A DNA stretch of 64,000 nucleotides from Dryas octopetala (Eukaryota; Streptophyta; Magnoliopsida; Rosales; Rosaceae): NCBI GenBank assembly GCA_963921425.1, contig OY992833.1:5925228-5989227 (forward strand). The letters run 5' to 3'. The notes under the pieces are model-generated. The model saw nothing but the letters and a program-made list of their open reading frames with translations. It made no database searches and was not told the DNA's origin. The translations under genes were made by a program, and so were the position numbers. Of this stretch, positions 12,317-22,607 are shown in pieces. The first letter of the stretch is position 1. Each line of letters opens with the position of its first letter.

Positions 12317-12322
12317 AATAAA
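12317..12322 (+). terminator. Poly(A) signal of P450-1
   Basis: AATAAA 21 bases after the stop codon, at the same relative place in all three intact copies. Confidence 0.55.
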
Positions 12323-12399
12323 CCTTGCACTTGATGTTTTACAGTACCCAGAGACATTATTAATGCCTTTGGATATGGTAGCTTGTAATTCAATAATAA

Positions 12400-12621
12400 G
12401 ATATATTACATATGCCGAGGATTCAATAATCCTTTTTCAAATCCTGATGTCTATTTCAAATAAGTTCATTTTCATGATGTCTATTTCAAATTCTGATGAG
12501 TATGATCATGCAGATGTCTATTCTCAATTAAGTTTGAAATCCTGATGTCTATTTCAAATATTCATTTTCATGCAGATGAGTATGATCATTAATGAGTCTC
12601 TAAGGTTATATTCTCCTGCTG
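12400..12621 (+). pseudogene. P450 intron 4 / exon 5 scrap
   Basis: The end of this stretch reads the intron acceptor and the first residues of P450 exon 5 (MSMIINESLRLYS), then breaks off at about 12619 into Copia sequence. Upstream, the phrase TGATGTCTATTTCAAAT recurs four times between 12440 and 12560, with a partial extra copy of GATGAGTATGATCATGCAGATG. The scrap therefore looks like a stuttered copy of the intron 4 end. No upstream exons are attached. Confidence 0.75.
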
Positions 12622-13164
12622 TCCACGAATGCCATTTATCTCACACAAGTTAGTGAACTCATGTGAGGTAAATTCACCTCCACGATTAGTACGAAAAACC
12701 TTTATGGACTGGCCAGTTTCTTTCTCAACTTGAGCTTTAAATCTTTTAAATACAACAATGGCCTCAGACTTTTCTATCAAAAAATAAACCCATGTTTTTC
12801 GACTATAGTCATCAGTAAAGGTAATGAAATACCTTTTGTTGCTATTTGATGTGGAATTAATTGGCCCACAGATATCTGAATGGACTAGCTGCAGTGGTTG
12901 CGTAGCTCTCCATGTGCTTTCTTTAGGAAATGAGTCACGATGCTGCTTGCCAATGATGCAATCCTCACAAACCTTTGAAGGAGACTGAATATGTGGAAGT
13001 CCTTTCACCATTTGCTTTTGTTGCAAGGTTTTTAGCCCATTAAAGTTCAAGTGCCCATATCGATAGTGCCACAGCCATGCAGGATCTTGTACTGTTGATT
13101 TGTGACATATCGGATCAGTGTGTTCAGTCTGAGTGTGCAAAGGAAACATCCAATTTCCTGTCAT
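12622..13164 (-). pseudogene. Copia integrase fragment
   Basis: Contains the GAG-pre-integrase zinc-binding part (WLWHYRYGHLNFNGL ... CEDCIIGKQHRDSF) and the start of the integrase core. The first catalytic Asp is present (VHSDICGP). The second site reads TNRGGEF instead of the usual TDRGGEF, so a catalytic Asp has become Asn. The frame ends at the junction with the P450 scrap, before the catalytic Glu. Confidence 0.85.
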
Positions 13165-14198
13165 CTTGACCTCTGCAATAAAGCCCTTCTGTGGATGATG
13201 AATTTGACAGCAATCCTTTTGAATGATCCCTTCTCTTGTAACTGACCAAGGCTAATCAAGTTACTTTTGAGGGCTGGAACATAAAACACGCCAGTAATAG
13301 TGGACATACTGCTATTCACCATAACTTTAATGTTACCCTTTCCCATGACACATATGCTAGTATTATTTCCAAGCTTCACATTCTCTCTAAAAGTGTCATC
13401 TAAATCAGAAAATAAGAGTTTGTTACCACTCATGTGATGGCTGCAGCCAGAGTCTAAGTACCATGTATTACCTGATGTAGTCTCCTTCTTGTCGATGTAA
13501 AACATCAAAAGCATCTCTTCTTCAGTTTCTACAAAATTCATCTTTGTTTCCTTCTCTTTGTCAGGACATTCATATTGGAAATGCCCAAGCTTGTGACAGT
13601 GATAACATTCCACATTTGCCTTGTCAAATGGTGCTCTTTGACTGTATGAAAGCTGGTGTCCTCTACCTCTTCCTTCTCCTCGAAATCCACCACGTCCTCT
13701 GCCTCTCCTAGGGGATGTTTCTCCATGAATAGTAACGTTCAAGGCTTGCTCCTCCACAGCATGACTAGTCATCCTCTGCTCATGTACCAGCAATGAGCTC
13801 TGCAACTCATCAATCGAAAGACTATCAATGTCATTCGATTCTTCAATGGAACACACAACATAATCAAATTTGGAAGTCATCGAGCGAAGGATTTTCTCAA
13901 TAACTGCAACATCTCCCATTTTCTTGCCATGAATACACATTTTATTTGCAATTACCAGTGTTCTTGCAAAATAATCATTGACTAACTCCTTTCCCTTCAT
14001 GTGAAGAGTCTCAAACTCTTTGCGAAGAGCTTGAAGTTGTGCACGTTTGACCCTTGCCGTGCCTTGATACTTCTTTGCCATGGAGTCCCAGATATCTTTA
14101 GCAATGTTCTTCTTGAGGATGGTTTCCAGGATGGCACGATCGATTGCCTGGAATAGGTAATTCTTTGTCTTCAAATCCTTCAGCTTTTGTTCTTCCAT
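13161..14198 (-). pseudogene. Copia gag-protease fragment
   Basis: The 345-codon frame holds the UBN2-type gag domain (FQAIDRAILETILKKN, residues 16-31) and an arginine/glycine-rich linker. A CCHC zinc knuckle (CYHCHKLGHFQYEC, about residue 200) and the aspartic protease active site LDSGCSHHM (about 250) follow. The first 50-60 codons of gag, upstream at 14199-14340, are recognisable (QPAIPRFDGHY) but broken by stops. The frame is lost near the end of the protease. Not functional. Confidence 0.85.
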
Positions 14199-14447
14199 AA
14201 CCTTCGTCTGTGCTTCAGTCAGGACTGTAGTTTCTACTGGTTCAGCAATACCATTCTCTACAAGACTCCAATACTCTTTAGATCGCAGAAAATTTCCATC
14301 AGCATGCTCTAATGTTTATAGTGACCATCAAAGCGAGGGATTGCTGGTTGCACAAAACTACTGTACTACTGTTCTCTGACACCATTTGATCTTGCTGTTG
14401 CAAGTGAGAAGACTGCTGCTTCTTTGATAATCAGGTCCCTTGATGGA

Positions 14448-14459
14448 GCTCTGATACCA
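14448..14459 (-). promoter_or_regulatory. Primer-binding site (initiator tRNA-Met)
   Basis: The minus strand reads TGGTATCAGAGC, complementary to the 3' end of plant initiator tRNA-Met, two bases inside the LTR. Confidence 0.85.
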
Positions 14460-14461
14460 TA

Positions 14462-14719
14462 TGTTAAATATCAAAGTTTTGAATACTGTAGTGCAAAATA
14501 CTTGTGAAAATTTGACTTATCATAAATGAAATAGAGAGGCCTAGATTAAATAGGCTTACAGAAAATTACTGAACATAAAAAACAGAGAGAACAATATCAC
14601 ATGTCTAACAGCCCTAGACTTATGGGATTCTCCTAAGGAATAGATCAAATGCTAACTAAGTCCCTGACAAATAGGGATTATTAATAAAGCAAACAGAAAC
14701 AAAGGCTAAATATCTAACA
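14462..14719 (-). repeat. Copia 5' LTR
   Basis: A 258-bp segment with ends TGTTAAATAT and AAATATCTAACA, the TG...CA ends of an LTR. It is followed on the inner side, after two bases, by the primer-binding site. No second copy is present in the window. Confidence 0.8.
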
Positions 14720-14974
14720 CTCCGCCACGTGAAGCGGCGCCGTTTGGCCGTCGCTCTCATTTCTTGATGAATTCAAAAAGGGGAAAGTGTTTGTTTTAAT
14801 TTATTTATTTATTTTTTGGGGGAGTGGATGGGAGGAAGGAGATGGTGGTGGTGCTGGTTTGGGGTGGGGTTGTTCCTTCTAGTTCACAATTTTGGGGAGA
14901 AAAGAATTATAGAACACATAGCAAGTTGTCACTGAGAAATAATGCAGGACTGTAGGTACACTACAAGAAAAAAC

Positions 14975-15325
14975 AGTTTGAGCGACGAACCGAGTTCCTC
15001 TCCCAAAGTTGATTTTCGTCGCCCAAAACTTTGGGTGACGAAATGTTTTCGTCGAGTATTTGGTCGCCCAAATCATGACGCCCAAGAGTTTGGGCGATGA
15101 ACTTATCAATTTTGTCGCCCAAAGCTACATGGGGAGACGAATTTAGTTCGTCTCCTAACAATTTAGTTCGTCTCCTAAGGTAACTTTGGGCGACGAACAT
15201 GTGGTTTGTCGCCCAAAATATGTTTAAGCGACGAATCATTTCGTTGCTTAAACATACTTTGGGCGACGAATTAATAGTTCCTCTCCCAAAGTATATTTAG
15301 GCGACGGACAATTCCGTCGCCTAAA
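14975..15325. repeat. CACTA left subterminal motif array
   Basis: About ten copies of TTTGGGCGACGAA-like motifs in both orientations, often as facing pairs around short AT spacers. Confidence 0.85.
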
Positions 15326-15365
15326 CCTATTTTATTTTTTAAAAAAAAATTATATATATTTTTTT

Positions 15366-15590
15366 AATTTAATATTTTTTATATCCAAAATGTATATAAC
15401 ACAAAATTAATAAATTTATATCCAAAATGTATTAATAAATTTATACAAAACCTATTTTATTTATAAAAAAAAAATTTAATATTTTTTATATCCAAAATGT
15501 ATATAACACAAAAACTTTATAACACAAAATTAATAAATTTATATCCCAAATGTATTAATAAATTTATACAAAATGTATTAATAAATTTAT
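15366..15590. repeat. AT-rich tandem duplication inside CACTA
   Basis: A unit of about 110 bp containing ATTTTTTATATCCAAAATG and TATTAATAAATTTATAC occurs twice in a row, starting near 15366 and 15477. Confidence 0.7.
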
Positions 15591-15941
15591 TCACCCGCTT
15601 CGACTTCAGTCCTCCGAATTGCATAGATACGGAAGCCGCACCTGATAACGCGGGAGCCGAGGTGCCTATAACTTGACTGTAGTGGTGAGCTGAAAAGAGC
15701 TGGACTACAGCATCGGGAGCCAAAAAAGGAGTGGCCTAGACTGTGGCATCAGGAACAGGTGAGGGAATGGCCTGGACTGCAGCATCAGGAGCAAGTGAGG
15801 TATCGGGATCGGGAGTGCATGCGAGCTCGGTGGTCCTAGATTCAATTTAAAAAAATTTAACAATTAAACTAAATTCAACAATTCAACAATTTAACAACTT
15901 AACTAAATTTTATAATTACTCTAAATCGCATATTTTACACA

Positions 15942-17075
15942 CGGTGCTGTGCTGCCATCCAAGAGTACATTTTCAAGCTTAAGGTCTCTATGGCAGATTT
16001 GCTGCCACAAATGAATTAATTCCTTACTACAATCAACACTACCAAAGATCATGAGGAAAAATAGCAGTATAACAACACATTAATAGAAGAGTTCCAATTT
16101 ACAGACTATTGAATGACAGTAACAAACTCCTAAAATCAATTGCTGGAAGAAAAACCTTGCCTGATGCAAAAGAACAATAGAAATGCAAAAGGATGCAAAT
16201 TTTTGCTACATTATGAGTGATTGTTAAGTAAAGGCTTCAAAAAGATAACATGGAGCTCTTTTTTCCCATTATAAAGTAGACGAAAATTCGAATTGATTCC
16301 ACTTTCAGGGGACATTAAGAGATCCCAAATTCTAAGTTTTAACCTGTCAAAGCAGAATCAATTTACCTTATCCTCACTAAATCGACCAGCATTGCATTTT
16401 CTCTCAAAGAGTTTTCCTCCTGCAGCATACTCCATTACTATGGCTAGATGAGTTGATGTCAGCAGGACCTGAAAGAAAGAGAGCCCAATACTCTTAAAAA
16501 CAAATCTTTGTATCAGAATTCAGAAATAGGCTATTGTAAAGACTATTTCCAATTCACATTAACAAAGAGTGACAAGAAGTAAAGTTCATATTTTTAACAG
16601 AGGTATTTTAACAAAATTCCTAATGACTCCTACAAATTTAAGCACACTAACAGATACTAACAATGCTTATAAAAAATTGATAGAGAACATGCCATCAGTA
16701 TCTCTCAATGGATCAGGAAAACAATATGACAAGGGTAGCTAAAAAGAAATGAAAAATATTTGGATGCTTCACCTCTTTGAATTGAATAATATTTGGATGC
16801 TTCAATGACCTGTGGTTCATGATCTCCCTTTGCACATGTTCGACTATTTGCAACACCAAAGAAATGAAAAACAAAAAAACCCAATTCCCAGAATTCAAAC
16901 ATCAAAAAGAAAGGAAAAAAAAGTGAGAGAATTGACACCAAAAAAAAAAAAGTAAGATAAGAGGTGAAGGAGATGAAACAGACCTTCTGGCCTCTCTGGT
17001 CCACTTATCTCCGACCAGCCTTGCAACCCCAAAATTCCCAAACCCAATATCCTTCACAATCTCATACCGCTCCAT
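15942..17075 (-). pseudogene. SnRK2 protein kinase exons captured in the CACTA element
   Basis: Four exon pieces of an SnRK2 kinase lie in correct order on the minus strand. 17075 to about 16985 encodes MERYEIVKDIGFGNFGVARL, the start and glycine-rich loop. 16845-16770 encodes [22 protein letters not shown]. 16468-16367 encodes [16 protein letters not shown]. About 16009-15942 encodes [16 protein letters not shown], the catalytic loop. Intron-like sequence lies between them, so genomic DNA was captured, not cDNA. SnRK2 kinases act in abscisic-acid and osmotic-stress signalling. In this copy the ATP-binding lysine segment after exon 1 is missing, the second Gly of the loop is Phe (GFGNFG), and the activation loop and regulatory C-terminus are absent. 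It cannot encode an active kinase but could be transcribed. Confidence 0.88.
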
Positions 17076-17254
17076 ATAATTCCAATGTCCAAAGCACAAC
17101 AATCAACACAAATAAACATTGTCGATCCTTCTCTATTTGACAACCAAAGTTAGATCATGAAACCGGCCACCAACCTGCATCAAACTGCAAAGGGTCACAG
17201 GCTTGCAGCCAAAGAAAGCGTTCAGAGGGTTTAGGAGGACAAGTGGAAAAGACT

Positions 17255-17490
17255 AGAGAGGGTGAGTAGGTGGTTTGGTGTGGGGATGGGGATGGGTTTC
17301 GGGGAGAGAGAAATAGGAGGAGCTGGGTTGGGTTTCGGTGGGGAGGGCGGCAGTCAGGGAGGGAGATAGGTGGTCGGGGAGAGAGAAATAGGAGGAGCTG
17401 GGTTGGGTTTCGGTGGGGAGGGTGGCGGTCGGGGAGGGCGGCGGTCAGGGAGGGAGATAGGTGGTCGGGGAGGGTGATGGGTGGTTGAGT
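17255..17490. repeat. Purine-rich minisatellite inside CACTA
   Basis: Imperfect direct repeats of GGAGCTGGGTTGGGTTTCGG and GGTCGGGGAGAGAGAAATAGG, with GGCGGTCAGGGAGGGAGATA. The open frame through it is a by-product of the repeat. Confidence 0.75.
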
Positions 17491-17594
17491 CTAGGTTGAA
17501 GCAGGGGAGAGGAATAAGAGAAGAGATGGCAGGGGAGAAAAGAAAGAAAGGAAATAAAGAAGAAGAAAAGCAGATCTGGGGGAGGGTTAATCGA

Positions 17595-17850
17595 AAAGAC
17601 TTTGGGCGAGGAAGCTGATTTAGTCGCCCAAAGGCACTTTAGGCGACAAACTAACCATTTCGTCGCCTAAAGTCCCTTTGGGCGACGAAATCAGATTCCT
17701 CGCCTAAGTGGGTGAAATTTTTAGCGCAAATTCACCCCGCCAATTTTTTTGTGAAATTCTCACCTTTGGGCGACGAAATGGGGAAATTATTTCGTCGCCC
17801 AATCTCCCTTTGGGCGACGAAATTCGTATTTCGTCACCTAAGACTTTATT
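17595..17850. repeat. CACTA inner motif array 1
   Basis: About eight GGGCGACGAA-type motifs in both orientations, alternating with short spacers. Confidence 0.8.
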
Positions 17851-18039
17851 TGCAAATTTATAATTTATATTTAGTGTTTTTTTATTAACAAATATATTTA
17901 GTATTTAAAATATATATAATAAATCATTAGGAGATTATAATATACTTAATAATATACAATTGGATTCTAAATTTTAACTTAATTACTAAATTATATTTAT
18001 AATTTTAATATATATCAAATATGTATTAAAATAATTTCA

Positions 18040-19735
18040 CCGTTACCTAACTTCTACATCTCCGATTGAGCTAATTTTTTGCATGGATGATCCTTAAGTG
18101 GGGAACTAAACAATTAACGGTTTAGATCGTTGGAAACACCATCGAGATATGACCATCTGCATATAAATGAACTGTTTCGACACTTGAAAAGTATAATTTT
18201 ATTAACTCTTTTGTTGAAACTTTGTCGTTTCAATAATTGGGAAGACCACAATGTAATTTCAACAATCGGAGCCGTTCATTTTCTATGTTCATACACAAAG
18301 ATCATCTCTGCAAAAAATTAGCCAAATCGGAATTCATCAAGCCGTTGAAGTATCATTATAAAAACCACAATCGTTCATTAATTCGACCACCGTTACCTAA
18401 CTTTTACTTCTTCGATTAAACTAAATTTTTGCATAAATGATCTTTGAGTATGAAACTAAAAAATAAATGGTTCAAATCGTTGAAAACACAATCGCATCAT
18501 ATTTTTATACCTAAATATAAATGCACATAAAAAAGGAACTGGAGTTTGGGCGACAAATCTATATATTCCTCGCCCAAAGTCACTTTAGGCGACGAATTTA
18601 CTTAGTCGCTCAAAGATACCTTAGGCGACAAAGAGATTATTTCCTCGCCTAAAGTGACTTTGGATGAGGAATCTATACATTCGTCACCCAAAGTCTACTT
18701 CTTTAACCATTTTTTTTGCAAATTTATAATTTATATTTAGTATTTAAAATATATATATAATAAATCATTATAATAAGATTTTATACCTAATAATATACAA
18801 TAGGATTCTACATTTTAACTTATTTACTAAATTATATTTATAATTTTAAATATATAGAAATATAAAATATATATATATAAAATATGTAATAAAATAATTT
18901 CACTGTTACCTAATTTCTACATCTCCGATTGAGCTAATTTTTTGCAAGGATGATCTTTGAGTGAGAAACTAAAAAATGAACGATTCAGATGGTTTAAAAC
19001 AAAATCGAGATATTAGCTTCTACATATAAATAAACGGTTTCTACACTTGAAGAATAAAATTATATTAATTCTTTCGTTGAAACTTTGTTGTTTCAATAAT
19101 TATGAAGAGCACAACGTGATTACAACGATCAGAGCCGTTCATCATCTATGTTCATACTTAAAGATCATCCTTGCAAAAAATCGGCTCAATCGGAGTTCAT
19201 CTACCTTTTCGATTATCATTATAAAAATCATGATCGTTCATACACCCTAAACACTAAACCTAACTTCTACATCTCCGATTGAGATACTTTTTTGTATGAA
19301 TAATCTTTGAGTGGGGGACTAAGAAATGATCGGTTTGGATCATTAAAAACATGATAAAAATTTGAGGTTCTACATATAAATACACTTGAAGAGTATAATT
19401 CTATTAACTTTTTCGTTGAAACTTTGTCGATTCAACAATTATGAAGACTACAATATGATTTCAACGATCGGAGCCGTTCATTTTATTCGTTTATACTCAA
19501 AGATCATCCCTACAAAAAATCGGCCAAATCGAAATTCATCAACTTGTTCGATTAGTATTAGAAAATTCACAATTGTTCATAAGTTCGAGCACTGTTACCT
19601 AACTTGTACATTTCCGATTGAACTAATTTTTTGTGACGATGATCTTTGTGTGGGGAATTAAAAAATGAACGGTTCGGATAGTTGGAAACACGATCGCATC
19701 GTATGTTATTACATACATAAAATTGTACACAAAAA
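18040..19735. repeat. Palindromic ~345-bp tandem repeat inside CACTA
   Basis: Five units begin near 18040, 18387, 18901, 19250 and 19588 with CGTTACCTAACTTCTACATC-like sequence. Within each longer unit, TCCGATTGAGCTAATTTTTT at one side pairs with AAAAAATTAGCCAAATCGGA at the other, so each unit can fold back. A further motif cluster of the CACTA type separates units 2 and 3. Confidence 0.75.
18545..18700. repeat. CACTA inner motif array 2
   Basis: Roughly six TTTGGGCGACAAA / TTTAGGCGACGAA-type motifs facing both ways, placed between palindromic units. Confidence 0.75.
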
Positions 19736-19747
19736 AAGACACTGAGA

Positions 19748-20205
19748 CTTTGGGCGAGGAAATACAAATTTCGTCGCCCAAAGTTAGCTTAGGTGAGGAA
19801 CATATTCGTCACCCAAAGCCACTTTGGGCGAGGAACTGAAAATTTCCTCGCCTAAAGTAACTTTGGGCGAGGAAAATGTTCGTCGCCCAAAGTGACTTTG
19901 GGTGAGGAACAGAAAATGTCGTCGCCCAAAGTCACTTTGGGTGAGGAACTGGAAATGTCGTTGCCCAAAGTATGGCCAAACCACCATTTTGGCGTGTAAT
20001 TTTAGGCGACGGATTATTGTCGTCACCCAAAGTCGCTTAAGGCGACGAACATTTTATTCGTCGCCCAAAGTCACTTTGGGCGAAAAAAATGTTCGTCGCT
20101 TTAACCTTGATGGGCTTAGGCGACAAATTTTAGGGTTCGTCGCCCAAAGTTGCTTTGGGTGACGAATTTGAATTCCTCTCCCAAAGTTTCGTCGCCCAAA
20201 TAGTT
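19748..20205. repeat. CACTA right subterminal motif array
   Basis: The densest cluster, with more than fifteen copies of TTTGGGCGA(C/G)GAA in alternating orientation, ending at the right terminus. Short open frames here are repeat artefacts. Confidence 0.88.
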
Positions 20206-21145
20206 TTTTCTTGTAGTGGTAATCAACCTCATACAATTCAATCTTTACTTCTATAAATGAAAAAAAAAATTATATATCATTTATACCTACAGGGGAAACA
20301 TACAAGCTCAGGTGGGGGGAGGGAGGGAGGAGATGATTTTTGTTTGTTTTTTTTTTTTTTTGAATTTGATTTAAAGTTTTATTTTTTAAGTTTATAAATT
20401 TTTTTATGAAGAAATTACATATTTGTCCCTCAATTTAACGGCATCCATCGAAAATAAACGAAATGGACCAAAACCGAATAAGTTAGATAATAATTGGACC
20501 AAAACGGAACTTAAAAAAGATTATATACTAAAACTGAACTAGCTATGAAGTAAGTGTACTAAATCTGTAATTTTCTCTAATAATTTAATATCCTGTAAAC
20601 AAATTATTTAGTACTAACAACACATTCTTATAATCCTTGTCCTTTATCCTTCTTGTTTTTGTTAGACCTTAAGTCCCTCTTAAATGTTTTCTCAAATATA
20701 TTTGTGATTATTTGTGCTGATATATGGAAACCAGTATTATGGGAATATAATCTGGTGAATGAATCAGAGAAGTTCAAATAGTGTGTTATTTATAGGAAAG
20801 GATTATTAAGTTGAAGGGGAAATACTTGTCTTTAAGAGTATGAAATAATAATTGACCCACATCATAACAACTTAGGCTTTTGAGAACAGTTGTAAACGAA
20901 CAACACTTAACGAATTGCTGGACCCACATCATAACAACTTAGGCTTTTGAGAACAGTTGTAAACGAACAACACTTAACGAATTGTTGTTAAATCTTCTTA
21001 ATTTTGTCGCTTCTTCTACGTGCATATTAGTACTTATACAATGCAATTTCTATACATTATGTACCGTTCAAATTTAGAATCTTTATATGAGGGGTTTAGA
21101 GTATTAAAACTACTAAATGTTGATTGTTCTTATCTTTCACTGCAG

Positions 21146-22607
21146 ATACGAACCTTTTTGATTCGCAATATATGGTTTGTCAATTCTTTTCAAAGAAGGT
21201 CCAGCTGCTTATAAAGCCTATTACTTGAGGTGAGGTTCTAAGCCTATCTTACACAGTTACACGTGTTATTTCTGAAACTTAAAATGAGGTATTGCATGTT
21301 GTCATGTCTTTGGCAAATGATTGATTACAAGGGCTGGGCATTTTACTGTCCAAACTGAGTTGACTCAGCTTGAGTCTTCCATGGCATCTCTCACAATGAG
21401 GTGGGTCCCATGTGTTGAGGAGCCCACCTTATTTGAGAGATGCCCCATTGGGACATGTCTCATGGGAAGACTCACTCGTTGACTCTCAACTTGATGGGTC
21501 TGCTCAGTTCTTTTTTTTCTTTTTTTGTCTCAACATTGTTTGAATTAGATTGGGTGACTGACAAGTTAGTGGATTACTAATTCAAGTCAACCCAAACCGA
21601 ACTGATTATATACAATAAGATATTGTAACTTGCCGTTAACATTCAAACCTTGGAGACCTGTAAAGGAAGACAAGTTGATACCATGATGCCATACTACGCT
21701 TCTTGTTGTTTTTACACTTTTCCAGAATAGTGAATTGGTAAAAGCTCTAAATCCCACATCGCTTAGATGTGAGCTTTGTTCCTGTTCCTGTCTTGCACTC
21801 GATGAAAGCGTCCCCCCTCTTGCCTAATGAGTCAATGAGCCTGGCACTTGTGCTGTGGGCTGTAATGGGCATTCTTAAGCTCCTGTGAGCTCCTTCTGGG
21901 CTCCGTTAAGCCTTTATAAGTTTTCTTAACATGATGGTTCATAGCAGTATTTAAAGATGTTACATAAATGGAGCTAATTTTTTATAACATATATAATGGG
22001 TTATATGAGGAATTTGGTGTTATAATCCGTTGCGGTGGTCATTTAAAAAAAAAAGCCAATAGTGCTTACATTTTTCTTAAGAACTGTAATATTTTCATGC
22101 TAGTCCAACTGAATCATGTTTTATGAACTAATTATTCTTTACTTATGTCATTATAGGCAAATGAAAACATGGGGCACTTCAGCAGGAAAGCAGAGGGAAC
22201 TCAGCAAGATGCTTGATGAATGGTGACTTTGTACAACTTTACCATGTTTTTTTTTTTTTTTTTACTCACTACCTAAGACTTTCAGTTGGTAGAAATTTTT
22301 CCTTCATGTTCAGGGCCGTATACAAACGAAGGAAATGTGGAAACAAACAGCTGTCATCATCAGTGTACCTCAGTGAGGCTGAGCCTTTTCTTGAACAATA
22401 TGCAAAACGCAGCCCTCAGAATCAGGTTCTCATAGGATCTGCTGGAAATTTAGTAAGGGCTGAAGATTTCTTGGCCATTGTTGATGGAGGAAGAGATGAA
22501 GAGGGTGATCTTGAGACGGAGCGGGGAGTTACACCATCAAGCCCCGGTCCTTCGATCAGCCAGGAACACTGTTCCAAAGGCTGAGGGTCTGATTGTATTC
22601 TTTCCTG
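21146..22607 (+). pseudogene. tRNA ligase (RLG1-type) gene fragment, block B
   Basis: Three consecutive exons remain: 21146-21229 (GPAAYKAYYLR at its end), 22157-22222 (QMKTWGTSAGKQRELSKML) and 22314-22607. They join in phase across GT-AG introns. The third encodes WAVYKRRKCGNKQLSSS, then EAEPFLEQYAKRSPQNQVLI, and ends with LIVFFPG, which in plant tRNA ligase leads into the P-loop of the kinase domain. That last part is reached only after a frameshift near 22560, and the first exon is also shifted before GPAAY. The adenylyltransferase core, the rest of the kinase and the phosphodiesterase domains are absent. It is a remnant of a larger duplicated gene. Confidence 0.78.

Larger units (their letters stand above)
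6400..12360. repeat. Segmental duplication, block A
   Basis: This block runs from inside the foldback element through tRNA-ligase fragments to P450-1. It is repeated in the same order at 14720-25720 (block B). Homology starts sharply at CTCCGCCACGTG. Relative to block B, block A has gained the foldback at 7018-8170. It lacks the CACTA element and about 930 bp between positions 9824 and 9825, a stretch present at 22303-23236 in block B. Confidence 0.85.
12622..14719 (-). mobile_element. 5' half of a Copia (TNT1-like) retrotransposon
   Basis: In minus-strand order there is a 258-bp LTR (14719-14462), a primer-binding site for initiator tRNA-Met, gag, protease and the start of integrase. The element then stops abruptly at about 12619 against P450 sequence. 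The 3' half, including reverse transcriptase and the second LTR, is missing. It is closely related in protein sequence to the full element at 48029-52801. The LTR outer end touches block B at 14720, so this truncated element marks the border between the two duplicated blocks. Confidence 0.9.
14959..20218. mobile_element. Non-autonomous CACTA (En/Spm) transposon carrying host gene exons
   Basis: 5260 bp. The ends are CACTACAAGAAAAAAC and its reverse complement GTTTTTTCTTGTAGTG. The inverted repeat continues, with two differences, into GCGACGAA. A 3-bp target duplication GTA flanks it (14956-14958 and 20219-20221), and block A carries the empty site with a single GTA at 6636. Subterminal regions are packed with TTTGGGCGACGAA motifs in both directions, the usual binding-site array for a CACTA transposase. 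No TNPA/TNPD-like transposase is visible, so movement would need a helper element. The interior holds SnRK2 kinase exons and a palindromic tandem repeat. Confidence 0.95.
14720..20579. mobile_element. Long-armed foldback element, copy B, split by CACTA
   Basis: 14720-14958 and 20219-20579 are together the equivalent of 6400-7009. The left arm and outer left part are missing, replaced by the truncated Copia. The interruption at GTA corresponds to 6636-6638 in copy A. Confidence 0.8.

Noticed and set aside
14448..14459. Possible tRNA gene
   Set aside because: Only the 12-base primer-binding match is present; no tRNA body. The same holds at 35141 and 52528.
14975..15325. CRISPR-like short repeats
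   Set aside because: Motifs alternate in orientation with irregular spacing and lie inside a CACTA element in a plant genome.
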